Positions 1 through 10,386 of a stretch of 36,293 nucleotides of DNA are shown here, in pieces. This stretch comes from an uncultured Pseudomonadota bacterium. GTDB taxonomy: Bacteria > Myxococcota_A > UBA796 > UBA9615. Numbering within the stretch: the first letter of the stretch is position 1; every line of letters starts with the position of its first letter. The notes under the pieces were generated by a model. The model was not told where the DNA came from. It saw nothing but the letters and a program-made list of their open reading frames with translations, and ran no database searches. A program made the position numbers and the translations under genes. Location of the stretch: positions 1-36,293 of the forward strand of contig CALAGR010000413.1 of assembly GCA_937891735.1 (NCBI GenBank), in the 5' to 3' direction.

Positions 1-3000
1 AGCAGCGCGGGCGGCGGCGCCACGGCGACCACCACCGGCACGGCGAGCGGCGCCGGCACCAGCACGGCGGGCACCAGCCTGACCTCGGCACCGCCCAGCC
101 AGTTCACCAAGAAGGTGGTCAGCGCGGGCGCCAGCCTCGCGGCTGAAGGCAAGAAGGAGGCCGCGGCCAAGCAGGAGGCCCTGCCGGAGTTCAAGGCGAA
201 GATCGGCTCCCCCGAGCCGGCCGCCGGATCCATCGAGGCTCCGCAGTCCGACCGCGGCCTGGACCAGGGTGGCGTGGGCGCCGACGCGACCGCACCGAAC
301 CTGCGCCGGTCCGAGAAGCGCAAGCACAAGAAGAAGAAGCCCGGCGGCGACATGAAGGCCGCCCAGGGCGAGACGCCCCCCGACGTCCTGGCGCGGCTGT
401 TCGCCGAGTCGCTGGGCCGGATCGACACCACATCCACGGTCAGCACCAACCCCGGACCGGCGCCCACGATCGCGTTCCAGGGCGGCTCGGATCCGGCGCG
501 CGCAGGCACCGAGACCACCGAGGTTGACGGCAAGATCGCCGTCGCCAACGCCGAGACGGCGGCGGCCATCGCGGCCCGACCCGGCTCGGACGAGATCCAG
601 CCGATCACGATCGACCAGGCCTTCACGCCCGCGCCGATCGAGATGCCCGACGTCCCCGAGATCTCGGGCGACGCAGCGATGGCGGAGTACGAAGCGAAGC
701 TCAGCCAGCACGGGCCGGCGGTCGGCGACGCGGCCGACGGGATCCAGGGCGCGGACTTCGATCAGAAGCTCGACGCGGCCCAGGCCGAGATCGACGCTGC
801 GGTGCAGACCCGGGACGCCGACTACGCCGCGAAGGTGGACGAGGCGACCCAGGCGGTGGATGCGGAGAACCTGAAGGCGGCCGACGATCAGGACAAGGCG
901 GTGGCGACGGCCCGCGAGACGGTGGTCGCCGAGCACGCGCAGACGCGGACGAAGCAGGACCGCGAGCTCGAAGGCGCCAAGGGCAAGAGCGACCGCGCGA
1001 AGAAGGACGCCGAGAAGAAGATCGAGAAGCGTCGTCGCGACGACGACAAGGTCATCGGCAAGAAATACAAGGACGCGGACCGCAAGGCCGCGGCCGAGAA
1101 GAGCAAGGCCGAGTCGAAGGCGGAAGCGGAGAAGGCCAAGGGCGCAGCGAAGGCGAACGACGCCTCGTGGTTCAACCGCGCGGCCTCCGCCATCGGCGAC
1201 TTCGTTGACGCCATCGCCACCAAGGTCACGACCATCTTCGACACGCTGTCGACGGTCGTGTCGGGGCTCCTGAACGCGGTCAAGGACGCCGCGATGTCGA
1301 TCATCGACCAGGCGATCAGCTTCGCGACGTCGACGCTGGACCAACTCGGAGGCCTGCTCAAGGGCCTCGTGGACAGCCTGATCGGCGACATCTTCCCGGG
1401 CCTCGCGGCCGCGCTGAACGAGTTCATCGACTCCACGGTGGCCTCTGCGAAGGAGGCGGTCACCGCCATCGGTGAGGGGCTCAAGACGGCCGTCGCCGCG
1501 GCGGTGGATGGGCTGAACTCGGGCATCCAGCTCGTGATCAGCGCCTACAAGACCGCGATCACGGCCGCGTTGGCCGTCGCCTCCGCGATCATCTCGGGCG
1601 ACTGGGAGAAGGCGCTCCTGGTCCTGCTGGAAGGCGCGCTCGAGCTCGCGGGCGTCGACAAGTCCCAGTTCTACGGGCTCGTCGGGCAGGGCACGGACAC
1701 CCTGAAGTCCATCGTCGACGATCCGGGCGCCTTCGTCGGCAACATGATCGACTCGGTCGGCCAGGGCTTCAGCCAGTTCGCAGACAACTTCGGCACGCAC
1801 CTCATGGGGGGCGCCGTCGACTGGCTCACCGGCTCGCTCGGGGAAGCTGGCGTGACGCTGCCCGAGACGTGGGACGCCTCCGGCATCTTCACCCTCGTGC
1901 TGGACGTCATGGGGGTCTCCGGCGAGAAGCTCCGCGGCAAGGTCGAGGAGAAGGTCGGCGAAGACAACATGGCGATGCTCGACGAGATCTGGGAGCTCGT
2001 CCAGTCCGTCATCGACGGGGGCATGAGTGGCCTCTGGGAGCACGTCCAGGGCAAGGTCGGCGACCTGTGGAGCGGGCTGCTCGACTCAGCGCTGGGCTTC
2101 CTCATGGAGAAGGTCGTCACCGCCGCGGTCACGAAGGTCGCCTCGATGTTCAGCCCCGTGGGCGCCATCGTGCAGGCGGTCATCACGGCTTGGAACGTCT
2201 ACAAGTTCGTCCAGGAGCAGGCCCAGAAGATCAGCTCGCTCGTCGAGAACGTGATGAGCTCGATGGCCCAGATCGTTGCTGGCCAGCTCGGCGCCGCGGC
2301 AGGCCTCATCGAGGGCTCCCTCGCCAATCTCGTCCCGGTCGCCATCTCGCTGCTCGCGAACCTGCTCGGCCTGGGCGGCATCAGCCAAAAGGTCAAGGAG
2401 ATCATCGAGGGACTGCAGGAGCGGGTGGACAGCGGCGTGGACTTCGCGCTCGACAAGTTCATCGACCTGGGCACCGCGGCGTTCAACGCGGTGGCCGGCA
2501 CGTTTGGCGGCACAGGGGCCGATCCTGCAGCCGAAGCAGCCGGTTCGACACAGGCCGCGGGCGCCGTCGGAGGCGACGCTTCGAAGCTGCCGAAGGCGAC
2601 CGTCGCGACGACGATCGGCGGGATGAACATCGGCTGGGACGCCGGCGGAAACGCAGCCACCAGCACGCTGAGCGGCGGCCCCTTCGCGGGCAAGATCGCC
2701 GCCGAGTCCATCGGAAAGATGACCGCCCAGGCGGACCTGATGGAGGGCGACGGCAAGTCGGTCGCGATGGACGCCATCGGCACGGCGCGGTCCCAGGTCA
2801 TGGCCGTGGATTCGCGCGGCGGCGCCTACATGCGCGGCGAAGCCCTCGACCTCGCCCCCATCAAGGCGTCGATCGACCTGCTCGCGGCGACGATCCTGGG
2901 GGCCTCGAACGCGATCGGGGACGAGACCGGCGGCGACAAGGCTGCGTCGGTCGCCAACCACGAGCAGATGGCGGGCGGGGTGGAGTCTGCGATGGGTGCG

Positions 3001-5607
3001 GCCGTGGGTGGCAGCCTCACCTATGAACAGTGGTTTGACACGCTGAAGCAGCGGGCAACTCAGCAAGAGGGTGCGAACCAGGGGAGCCTGGAGTCGGACG
3101 TCAGGATCGAAGTCGACATGGCGGCGAACGTCACGGCTGCACTCGCTCAGGGCGAGTTCAAGATCGACATCAAGATCGCGCCGAACGACACCACCGAGGA
3201 CACCTCCGTCGAGCTCGGCTCCGTGGACTTCGACCCGCAGGCGACCCTTGAGCATGCCGGACTAGAGAAGGAGAAGGTGCAGGACGTCTTCGGACCGATC
3301 GCCGAGAAACTCGGGATGAGCTCAGGGCTGATGCTGTCGCACCTCAACGACATCTGGGTCCGAACGATGACCCGGCTCAACGGTGAGTTCCCGAGGCTCG
3401 ACGCAAGCCGGACACGAGGAGAGAACCACCGAAGCGGCCGCTCGGACCTGGAGAGCAAGGCGTCTCAGGCCCTGATTGATGACCTCAAGTCGATCGGCGA
3501 CGACCTGCAGCTGTTCATGCGAGCGCAGGAGCAGCTCTTCGCCTCCAACAGCAGTTGGGCCTTCTGGTCAGGCCATCCCGCCAAGGATGTCGCCGCCAAG
3601 GGCGCGCAAGTCACTCTTGAGAAGAGCGCATTGGGCGCGATCTTCGAGGGTTACAGCAAGCCCCTGGATATCCACTACCCGGAGCTGTGGTCGGCAGTCT
3701 CCAGAGCGTACGTCCGACGCGCAGCGAGTGACTTCAAGAACAGGACGTTCCGCGCCTTCGCGGGCAACATCCAAGATCGTTCGGTCTGGAACCAGGTGGA
3801 GCAGCCGCTGTTCCAGCAGCTGGCCGAGCAGGCGAGTGATCCAGTCGACATCACCTTCTACGCCTGCGCCGGAACGCCGATCGGGAACGGCCGATACAAC
3901 GCCGACTACACCAAGAGCCACGGCGGCTGCGACGGCGTCTTTACTTCCGCCCCGGGGCTTGGGTCCCGTCAGCCCATCCAGGACAAGGCAGCGAAGTTCT
4001 TCGAGGCCATCATCGTGGGCAAAGACCCCGAGATGTCCGAGATCGCCGACCCGCTCAAGGACAAGAAAGACCGACTCAACAACCTCATCGCGATCGTCGC
4101 GGCCCACGATCCGGCGACCACCGACTGGGTGCACAACGTGCGCTGGGCAGCCGAGCAGTTCGATGAGCTTTGCGGCCCGGACAACACGCTGGTGACCCAC
4201 AGCACAACGAAGCGGGATCTCGACAATGTGTCCGACGCGGCGCTGGAAGCGATCAAGAAGCTCGACTTCGCGGGCCTCACAGACCCGAGCGCTCTGAAGA
4301 GCAAGGCCTCCACGTACTCAAACATGGTCACGGAGTGGCGCAGCCTCGTCCCGCTCATGGCCAACTGCTACTCCAGGTCCGTCGCGACCTACAGCAGCCG
4401 TGTGGACGGACTCGAGGCCGCCGCGGAGACCGCGAACCTCGCCATCGAGGTCTACGAGCACCCCGACCGGACCGCGCGTTCCTGGTACGCCGAGAAGATC
4501 CCCGTGATCCACACGAAGCGGTCGGGGCTCTGGACCCTCACCAGGAGCGAGCTCAGCGATGACTTTGCGCCCATCTGGGTGAAGGTCTTCAACGACGCGG
4601 AGGCTGCGCTACGCGCGGGAACGCAGTTCACGGACATCGGTTCGGCGAACGACAGCAACACAGACAACTTGTGGGCGCGCGACGGCGTGGCCTTGCTCGA
4701 CCATGTGAAGGCAGAGCGAATCGGCTGGCTGGAGCTCTCTCGCTATACCGGCCTGGGGGAGCGCGGCGGGCGCGCGGTCTTCAACCCGGTTCTGGAGCGG
4801 ATCAACCAGTCGAATGAGGTTCTCAAGGTCCAGGGTGAGTTCGACGATCTCTGGGTCACACTCCCGCCGGACATCAAGGAAGCGGACCTCAGCAAGAAGC
4901 AGGAGGTCAAGGGTGAGCTGGAGACGCTGGTCAAGGGCCACTTCGGCGGATGGTCTCGAATGGTCGCGCAGCTCCTCGCCGAGATGCGCTCGGGATACAA
5001 AACCCGCGTAGAGCTGGGCTCGAAGATCCAAGAATACGTCGGTGGATTCCTAGCTGGCTTCGGCGACGCGAGTCCTGGGGGCCTTACCCAGCTCTACACA
5101 CGCATGGCGGATCAGGCTCTTGAGGAGCTCGAAGGCGAGAACCCGCTCGCCGCCAACGAGACGGATCAGCAGTGGCTCGTAACCGCCGCGATGGCGGGCC
5201 GTCTCGGAGGGATCTGGACGGGGTTTGCTCTCGCTGTCCCGTTCGTCGGCCCCGCCCTCGCGGGCCTTGGCCGATTCTTCGCGTCATGGGCCTCAAAGGG
5301 CAACAAGCTGCGTGCTCTCTACGACGGGGGGGCCGAGTGGGCATTCCTCCAGGCTCTGCAGGCCGGCTTGTTCTTGCTCGCGAACCCCGTCGCGGGAGCG
5401 ATTATCGGGCTCACTGGGTCGATTATGGCGACCCTGGGCTTCATCGGCGGCCGCATCACGACCAAGCTGACGGACGGAGGCGCCGAGACGGTAGAAAAGC
5501 TCGAAGGCTTCAACGAAGACATCGTCGAGCAGAACTTCAAGCCGCCGACCGTGATCACCAAGATCCTGGAGTACCTCGCTCAGCCCGACGCGGAGAAGAC
5601 CTCCTGA
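1..5607 (+). CDS. Giant eCIS-scaffold-like protein 1, putative effector (5' truncated by window edge)
   Basis: The frame is open through the left edge. The first possible start (GTG at 115) has coding-like Ser/Thr/Gly/Ala-rich sequence in frame before it, so the true start lies outside; 1868 residues are visible. Order of parts (visible numbering): disordered Ala/Pro/Lys-rich segment 1-145; NPGPAP motif at 150; charged coiled coil about 245-390; long array of amphipathic and hydrophobic helices about 395-835, including SLIGDIFPG (about 459), PGAFVGN (575) and a GLWEHV segment (about 678); a small conserved segment about 865-985; then a unique C-terminal part. That tip has a W-x3-SRAY / SVW-x2-VE-x-PL stretch (1228-1271), ITFYACAG (1284-1291), and near the end two Gly/Ala-rich hydrophobic segments (about 1731-1764 and 1781-1817) that could insert in membranes. 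The scaffold matches giant 2 (13820-19963) and, from memory, giant proteins of eCIS loci. No HExxH peptidase motif is visible. An effector or toxin role is inferred, not shown. Confidence 0.75.
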   Translation, partial: SSAGGGATATTTGTASGAGTSTAGTSLTSAPPSQFTKKVVSAGASLAAEGKKEAAAKQEALPEFKAKIGSPEPAAGSIEAPQSDRGLDQGGVGADATAPNLRRSEKRKHKKKKPGGDMKAAQGETPPDVLARLFAESLGRIDTTSTVSTNPGPAPTIAFQGGSDPARAGTETTEVDGKIAVANAETAAAIAARPGSDEIQPITIDQAFTPAPIEMPDVPEISGDAAMAEYEAKLSQHGPAVGDAADGIQGADFDQKLDAAQAEIDAAVQTRDADYAAKVDEATQAVDAENLKAADDQDKAVATARETVVAEHAQTRTKQDRELEGAKGKSDRAKKDAEKKIEKRRRDDDKVIGKKYKDADRKAAAEKSKAESKAEAEKAKGAAKANDASWFNRAASAIGDFVDAIATKVTTIFDTLSTVVSGLLNAVKDAAMSIIDQAISFATSTLDQLGGLLKGLVDSLIGDIFPGLAAALNEFIDSTVASAKEAVTAIGEGLKTAVAAAVDGLNSGIQLVISAYKTAITAALAVASAIISGDWEKALLVLLEGALELAGVDKSQFYGLVGQGTDTLKSIVDDPGAFVGNMIDSVGQGFSQFADNFGTHLMGGAVDWLTGSLGEAGVTLPETWDASGIFTLVLDVMGVSGEKLRGKVEEKVGEDNMAMLDEIWELVQSVIDGGMSGLWEHVQGKVGDLWSGLLDSALGFLMEKVVTAAVTKVASMFSPVGAIVQAVITAWNVYKFVQEQAQKISSLVENVMSSMAQIVAGQLGAAAGLIEGSLANLVPVAISLLANLLGLGGISQKVKEIIEGLQERVDSGVDFALDKFIDLGTAAFNAVAGTFGGTGADPAAEAAGSTQAAGAVGGDASKLPKATVATTIGGMNIGWDAGGNAATSTLSGGPFAGKIAAESIGKMTAQADLMEGDGKSVAMDAIGTARSQVMAVDSRGGAYMRGEALDLAPIKASIDLLAATILGASNAIGDETGGDKAASVANHEQMAGGVESAMGAAVGGSLTYEQWFDTLKQRATQQEGANQGSLESDVRIEVDMAANVTAALAQGEFKIDIKIAPNDTTEDTSVELGSVDFDPQATLEHAGLEKEKVQDVFGPIAEKLGMSSGLMLSHLNDIWVRTMTRLNGEFPRLDASRTRGENHRSGRSDLESKASQALIDDLKSIGDDLQLFMRAQEQLFASNSSWAFWSGHPAKDVAAKGAQVTLEKSALGAIFEGYSKPLDIHYPELWSAVSRAYVRRAASDFKNRTFRAFAGNIQDRSVWNQVEQPLFQQLAEQASDPVDITFYACAGTPIGNGRYNADYTKSHGGCDGVFTSAPGLGSRQPIQDKAAKFFEAIIVGKDPEMSEIADPLKDKKDRLNNLIAIVAAHDPATTDWVHNVRWAAEQFDELCGPDNTLVTHSTTKRDLDNVSDAALEAIKKLDFAGLTDPSALKSKASTYSNMVTEWRSLVPLMANCYSRSVATYSSRVDGLEAAAETANLAIEVYEHPDRTARSWYAEKIPVIHTKRSGLWTLTRSELSDDFAPIWVKVFNDAEAALRAGTQFTDIGSANDSNTDNLWARDGVALLDHVKAERIGWLELSRYTGLGERGGRAVFNPVLERINQSNEVLKVQGEFDDLWVTLPPDIKEADLSKKQEVKGELETLVKGHFGGWSRMVAQLLAEMRSGYKTRVELGSKIQEYVGGFLAGFGDASPGGLTQLYTRMADQALEELEGENPLAANETDQQWLVTAAMAGRLGGIWTGFALAVPFVGPALAGLGRFFASWASKGNKLRALYDGGAEWAFLQALQAGLFLLANPVAGAIIGLTGSIMATLGFIGGRITTKLTDGGAETVEKLEGFNEDIVEQNFKPPTVITKILEYLAQPDAEKTS

Positions 5608-5608
5608 G

Positions 5609-5644
5609 CAGCCGGCGGTTCGTCAGCCGATGAACCGCCGGCTG
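5609..5644. terminator. 13-bp perfect hairpin, likely terminator shared by convergent genes
   Basis: CAGCCGGCGGTTC (5609-5621) pairs perfectly with GAACCGCCGGCTG (5632-5644) around a 10-nt loop. It starts one base after the stop of giant gene 1 and lies just beyond the 3' end of the minus-strand HEAT gene, so it could end transcription from both sides. There is no T-run on either side, so it is not a canonical intrinsic terminator; it could instead protect 3' ends. GC-rich bacteria often lack U-tracts at such sites. Confidence 0.7.
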
Positions 5645-5677
5645 AATGCGGGAGATGTTCTCTGAGGAGCCCCAGGG

Positions 5678-7264
5678 TCAGGCGGGCTGGGCGATGGCGT
5701 TCCAGAGCGCCCGGACCGCAGCACTCACGTCCTCGTGCATCGGCGCGGGCAGCGAGCCGTTGGCAGCGACCCACAGCACGAGCGCGTCGAACCGCAACAG
5801 GGCTGACCGGCTCGCCAACCAGGGAAGAAGCTGCGCCGCCGCGTTTTCCGGGTCTCTGCCCCGAAGGCCGTAGAGCAGCCCGCGGGCCGCGATCACATGG
5901 GGGTCCTTGATCTCCGCCTCTTCAAGGGCCAACGCGATGTCCTGAACCTCAGGAGGGAGCTGCGAACGGATTGGAGCCCACTCCTTGAGTAGACGCTTGA
6001 GACGGCTTCGCGAGAGCACGAACCCATCGTTCTCCGTCTCCGAGCGTGGCCCAGTCTCCCCCTCGAGCCGGCGCCACTCGATAGCCAGTGCTTCATCGAG
6101 TAGCGCCTGCGATTCCACCCCTCCGTCGCGTCTGACGATCTCAGCGCCGATCCTCGGCAGCAGACCGCAGGGCTCGAAGAGAAGCAGTCGCACAAGACCT
6201 AGGGGCACCGGGGACTCCATCGCGAGAGCCCGCTCTGCGTCGAGCCGATCAAGAGGAGGAAACCGCTCCAGCCAGTAGGCGTCTATGCGGGATGCCTCCC
6301 CGAGCCGCATCAAGCTTGCCGAGGCCGCCATGCACACCGCGACATCGAGATCGGTTTCGGCGTCCCGAAGGTCCGCCGAGGCAGCGCCGACGCTCCTCCA
6401 CCCCAGGATGTCAGCCGCCGCGAACCGCCGCTCGGCAGACTGCCCCTTCAACCACGAGGTCAGCCCAGCGACCACGCTGGTCGGGATCGTGCGCCAGGCG
6501 AAGCGGACCGCCAGCCCAAGACGCTGATCCTCGTAGCGATCCAGCAGCCAGTCGATACCAGCGGCTTCTCCTCGCCCGGCCTGCTGGACAGCGTGTACGA
6601 ACTCAGGAAGCGGATGCAGTTCGGGTCGATCAGCGGCCCCGAGGCGCAGTAGCCCTGCCCGGATCCCGTCCCGAACGAGAGGGTTCGACGCCGTGACTGC
6701 ATACTCTTCGAGAAAACGCCGTTCCGCTGATCCGCCCAGATCCCCCAGCGACACGGCCGCCCATCGGAGCACGAGCGGCTCCTCACCTGACGACGAAAAG
6801 AGGGCCCGGAGGGCCGGGAGAGTGGACCGATCACCCGTGAGGCCGAGGTTGCCAGCCGCACGAAAGCGGACGAGCTCAAAGGGGTGGCTCAGGAGCACCT
6901 CGAGGTGCTCGCCCGCAAGGCTGATCCCGGACCGGGCCACCGCGTCCTGAGCGAGCAGCGGCAACACAGGGTCGCTCGCCGAGAGGAAGGGGACCGCCAG
7001 GTGCCCGGCGCTCTCGACGGGACAGCAGGCGAGAACGCGAAGAACGTTCATTCGGTCCAACACCTCGGACCCAGCCGCGTAGGGGGTCAGGGCAGCGACC
7101 ACCTCATCCCAGAGGATGCCGTACTTGTCGAGATCCGAGGAGATTGACGGCAGCCAGGGTCGCTCAGAGGGACCCTCGGGACGCGCGAGCGCTGATCTGA
7201 GGGGTCCGAGCGATGCCGGCAGCTCACCCAACAGGGCGCGAATCGCTTCCTGGTCCAGTTCCAT
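5678..7264 (-). CDS. HEAT-like helical-repeat protein (528 aa)
   Basis: The protein is almost entirely helical, with repeated Leu/Ala-rich helix pairs of HEAT/armadillo type. Examples are the segment around LSHPFELVRFRAAGNLGL and the following pair around LVLRWAAVSLGDLGG. It has no signal peptide, membrane segment or catalytic motif. Such solenoids normally act as protein-binding scaffolds, so the role is probably cytoplasmic binding. I chose the ATG at 7264 (protein begins MELDQEAIRALLG) because GGAGG lies 4 nt upstream; a start 15 codons earlier has no such support. It is convergent with giant gene 1 and divergent from a second HEAT-like gene at 7349. That position suggests an adaptor, chaperone or immunity partner of the giant, but no sequence motif proves it. 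Confidence 0.8.
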   Translation of the reverse strand: MELDQEAIRALLGELPASLGPLRSALARPEGPSERPWLPSISSDLDKYGILWDEVVAALTPYAAGSEVLDRMNVLRVLACCPVESAGHLAVPFLSASDPVLPLLAQDAVARSGISLAGEHLEVLLSHPFELVRFRAAGNLGLTGDRSTLPALRALFSSSGEEPLVLRWAAVSLGDLGGSAERRFLEEYAVTASNPLVRDGIRAGLLRLGAADRPELHPLPEFVHAVQQAGRGEAAGIDWLLDRYEDQRLGLAVRFAWRTIPTSVVAGLTSWLKGQSAERRFAAADILGWRSVGAASADLRDAETDLDVAVCMAASASLMRLGEASRIDAYWLERFPPLDRLDAERALAMESPVPLGLVRLLLFEPCGLLPRIGAEIVRRDGGVESQALLDEALAIEWRRLEGETGPRSETENDGFVLSRSRLKRLLKEWAPIRSQLPPEVQDIALALEEAEIKDPHVIAARGLLYGLRGRDPENAAAQLLPWLASRSALLRFDALVLWVAANGSLPAPMHEDVSAAVRALWNAIAQPA

Positions 7265-7333
7265 CAGGCCTCCATGGCAGACGCTACGGGATGCTCGTCG
7301 GGGAGTCACCCAGCGGCAACGCCGGGGGTACAG

Positions 7334-7339
7334 TAGGAT
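7334..7339 (+). promoter_or_regulatory. -10-like box TAGGAT for leaderless start at 7349
   Basis: GTAGGAT ends 9 nt before the ATG at 7349, and no Shine-Dalgarno sequence lies between. The spacing places the expected transcription start at or very near the start codon. No good -35 is visible. The call gains weight because six other genes in the window show the same arrangement. Confidence 0.5.
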
Positions 7340-7348
7340 TGCCTGGCT

Positions 7349-8302
7349 ATGTCTGAGTCCCCGTTGCTGAGTCGTTTCTTCACCGAGGTCGAGTCCGGGG
7401 CTGCCCGGAACGAGCTGGCCTACTCGACTGCCGTGCTCGACCAGCTCGATGGCGATGACCGCCTGCGAGCGATCGCGTTCCTCCTCGCCCGCGCCGACAC
7501 CGGCGACATCCGAGCGGTCGAAACTCTGGGCATCGCGGGCCGTCGAGAGTCGGTCGCCGCTCTACGGGGGCTCAGCAAGAGGGCTGGCGACCTGGGCGCG
7601 TCAGCAGCCCGCGCGGTCCTCGATGTGGAGCAGCGCATAGGTGTGTCCGGCGAAGACCCAGCAATGGTCCAGCGGATCGCGGAGAGCGCTGCTGGCGCCG
7701 GGTCGCTCGGCTCCGCAATGGCTGCCCACCGGCTTCGGTTCACCGGGGGGCAAGCGGCGGTGGACGGGCTGATCGAGGCGCTCTCCTCGCCCTTCGATTC
7801 GACCCGAGCGAACGCCAATCTCGGCCTTCGCGACAGGCTCGGGCTCGCGCCGCTCATCGAGCCGCGCCAGGCGCCACTCTTCGCTCTGCAAATGCGCCTG
7901 CTGTGCGACCTCGAGGCGGTGTGGCGGCCCGCCGCCCAGACGCTCCAGTCACGGATTCGCGGGCTGGTCCAGGGAGCGGCTCCCGCCGAGCTCGGGCTGA
8001 ACTACAAGCGGGAGTCTGCCCCCGAAGACATAGCGGCGTTCTGGGCATCTGCCGACGACCCATCTACTCCGTGGAACCTCGAAGCTCGTGGGCGGCTGCG
8101 CGGTCATGATCTCCAGTGGGCGGACGCGTATCTGCTCGCGAAAACCTGGGATCGCGAGGACACCCCCAAGGCACTCGTGGGTCTGAACATCGCGGGAACC
8201 CGTGCAGCGCTCGCTGAGGCGGCAGCACGGGTCAAACTCGCCGGCTTCCCAAATCCTTGGCGGGACGCCCTTGAGCAGCTCGACACCCTCAAGGAAGCGT
8301 GA
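7349..8302 (+). CDS. HEAT-like repeat protein (317 aa)
   Basis: The N-terminal two thirds consist of short Ala/Leu-rich helix pairs of HEAT type, for example the stretch around DIRAVETLGIAGRRESVAALRGL and the later one around LIEALSSPFDSTRANANLGL. The last 100 residues are helical and less regular. No signal peptide, membrane segment or catalytic motif is visible. It is divergent from the 528-aa HEAT-like gene, with 84 bp between the starts, so the two may share control. Its 3' end overlaps the convergent gene at 8289 by 14 nt. The start is the ATG at 7349, which has a -10-like TAGGAT box just upstream instead of a ribosome-binding site. A partner role for the neighbouring giant protein is inferred from position only. 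Confidence 0.8.
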   Translation: MSESPLLSRFFTEVESGAARNELAYSTAVLDQLDGDDRLRAIAFLLARADTGDIRAVETLGIAGRRESVAALRGLSKRAGDLGASAARAVLDVEQRIGVSGEDPAMVQRIAESAAGAGSLGSAMAAHRLRFTGGQAAVDGLIEALSSPFDSTRANANLGLRDRLGLAPLIEPRQAPLFALQMRLLCDLEAVWRPAAQTLQSRIRGLVQGAAPAELGLNYKRESAPEDIAAFWASADDPSTPWNLEARGRLRGHDLQWADAYLLAKTWDREDTPKALVGLNIAGTRAALAEAAARVKLAGFPNPWRDALEQLDTLKEA

Positions 8303-8633
8303 GGCTCAGCGTCACTTCCGGCCCGCAGACGTGCAGACCCACCGCCGGCGCGGCCTGCCAGCTGAACCCCGCCGCCACCGTCGCCGGCTCGAAGATGTCA
8401 CCGGCCACGTAGACCTCCAGCCGGTCGGGCGTTGCCTTCGTGTCGAACCGGATCACCCGGTCCTTCGCCCCTTCGAGGGTGAGGCGCGACCCGGACCGCT
8501 CGTACTGCAGCGGGTAGCCCCCCGCCAGGTCCCCCGCCGCGCCCATCCCCGGAACCACGGCCGTGCCGCAGGTCGGGCAGGCCAGCGCCGAGGCAGGCGC
8601 CAGCAACAGCAGCAGGGTGATCAGGATCCGCAC
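8289..8633 (-). CDS. Small secreted protein with CPxCG at mature N-terminus
   Basis: The 114-aa product starts with a convincing Sec signal peptide (residues 1-18, ending ALA before CPTCG). The mature part is short, predicted beta-rich, and has a third Cys near the C-terminus (HVCGPE). The CPTCG pair could bind metal or form a disulfide; it is not a clear thioredoxin CxxC fold at this size. An alternative is a lipoprotein, since Cys follows the signal peptide directly, although ALAC is only an acceptable lipobox. The start is GTG at 8633; a CATTGT hexamer ends 6 nt before it and may be a weak -10. It is divergent from the FG-GAP lipoprotein (53 bp apart). I do not recognise a family. Confidence 0.6.
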   Translation of the reverse strand: MRILITLLLLLAPASALACPTCGTAVVPGMGAAGDLAGGYPLQYERSGSRLTLEGAKDRVIRFDTKATPDRLEVYVAGDIFEPATVAAGFSWQAAPAVGLHVCGPEVTLSLTLP

Positions 8634-8686
8634 CGTCCCACAATGCGCCGAATTCGCCTCGACGCCAGGGTGCGCCGTCGGGGACC

Positions 8687-10357
<1,671 letters not shown>

Positions 10358-10372
10358 CCGCCCCGAGCCGCG

Positions 10373-10378
10373 TAGGAT
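10373..10378 (+). promoter_or_regulatory. -10-like box TAGGAT for leaderless start at 10387
   Basis: GTAGGAT ends 8 nt before the GTG start of the helicase gene. No ribosome-binding site is present, which fits a leaderless transcript carrying the helicase-nuclease pair. No clear -35 can be seen. Confidence 0.5.
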
Positions 10379-10386
10379 CGGCGCCG

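Noticed and set aside
115..5607. GTG at 115 as the real start of giant gene 1
   Set aside because: There is no ribosome-binding site before it, the frame is open to the left edge with coding-like composition, and the constant offset to giant 2 predicts about 100 residues missing.
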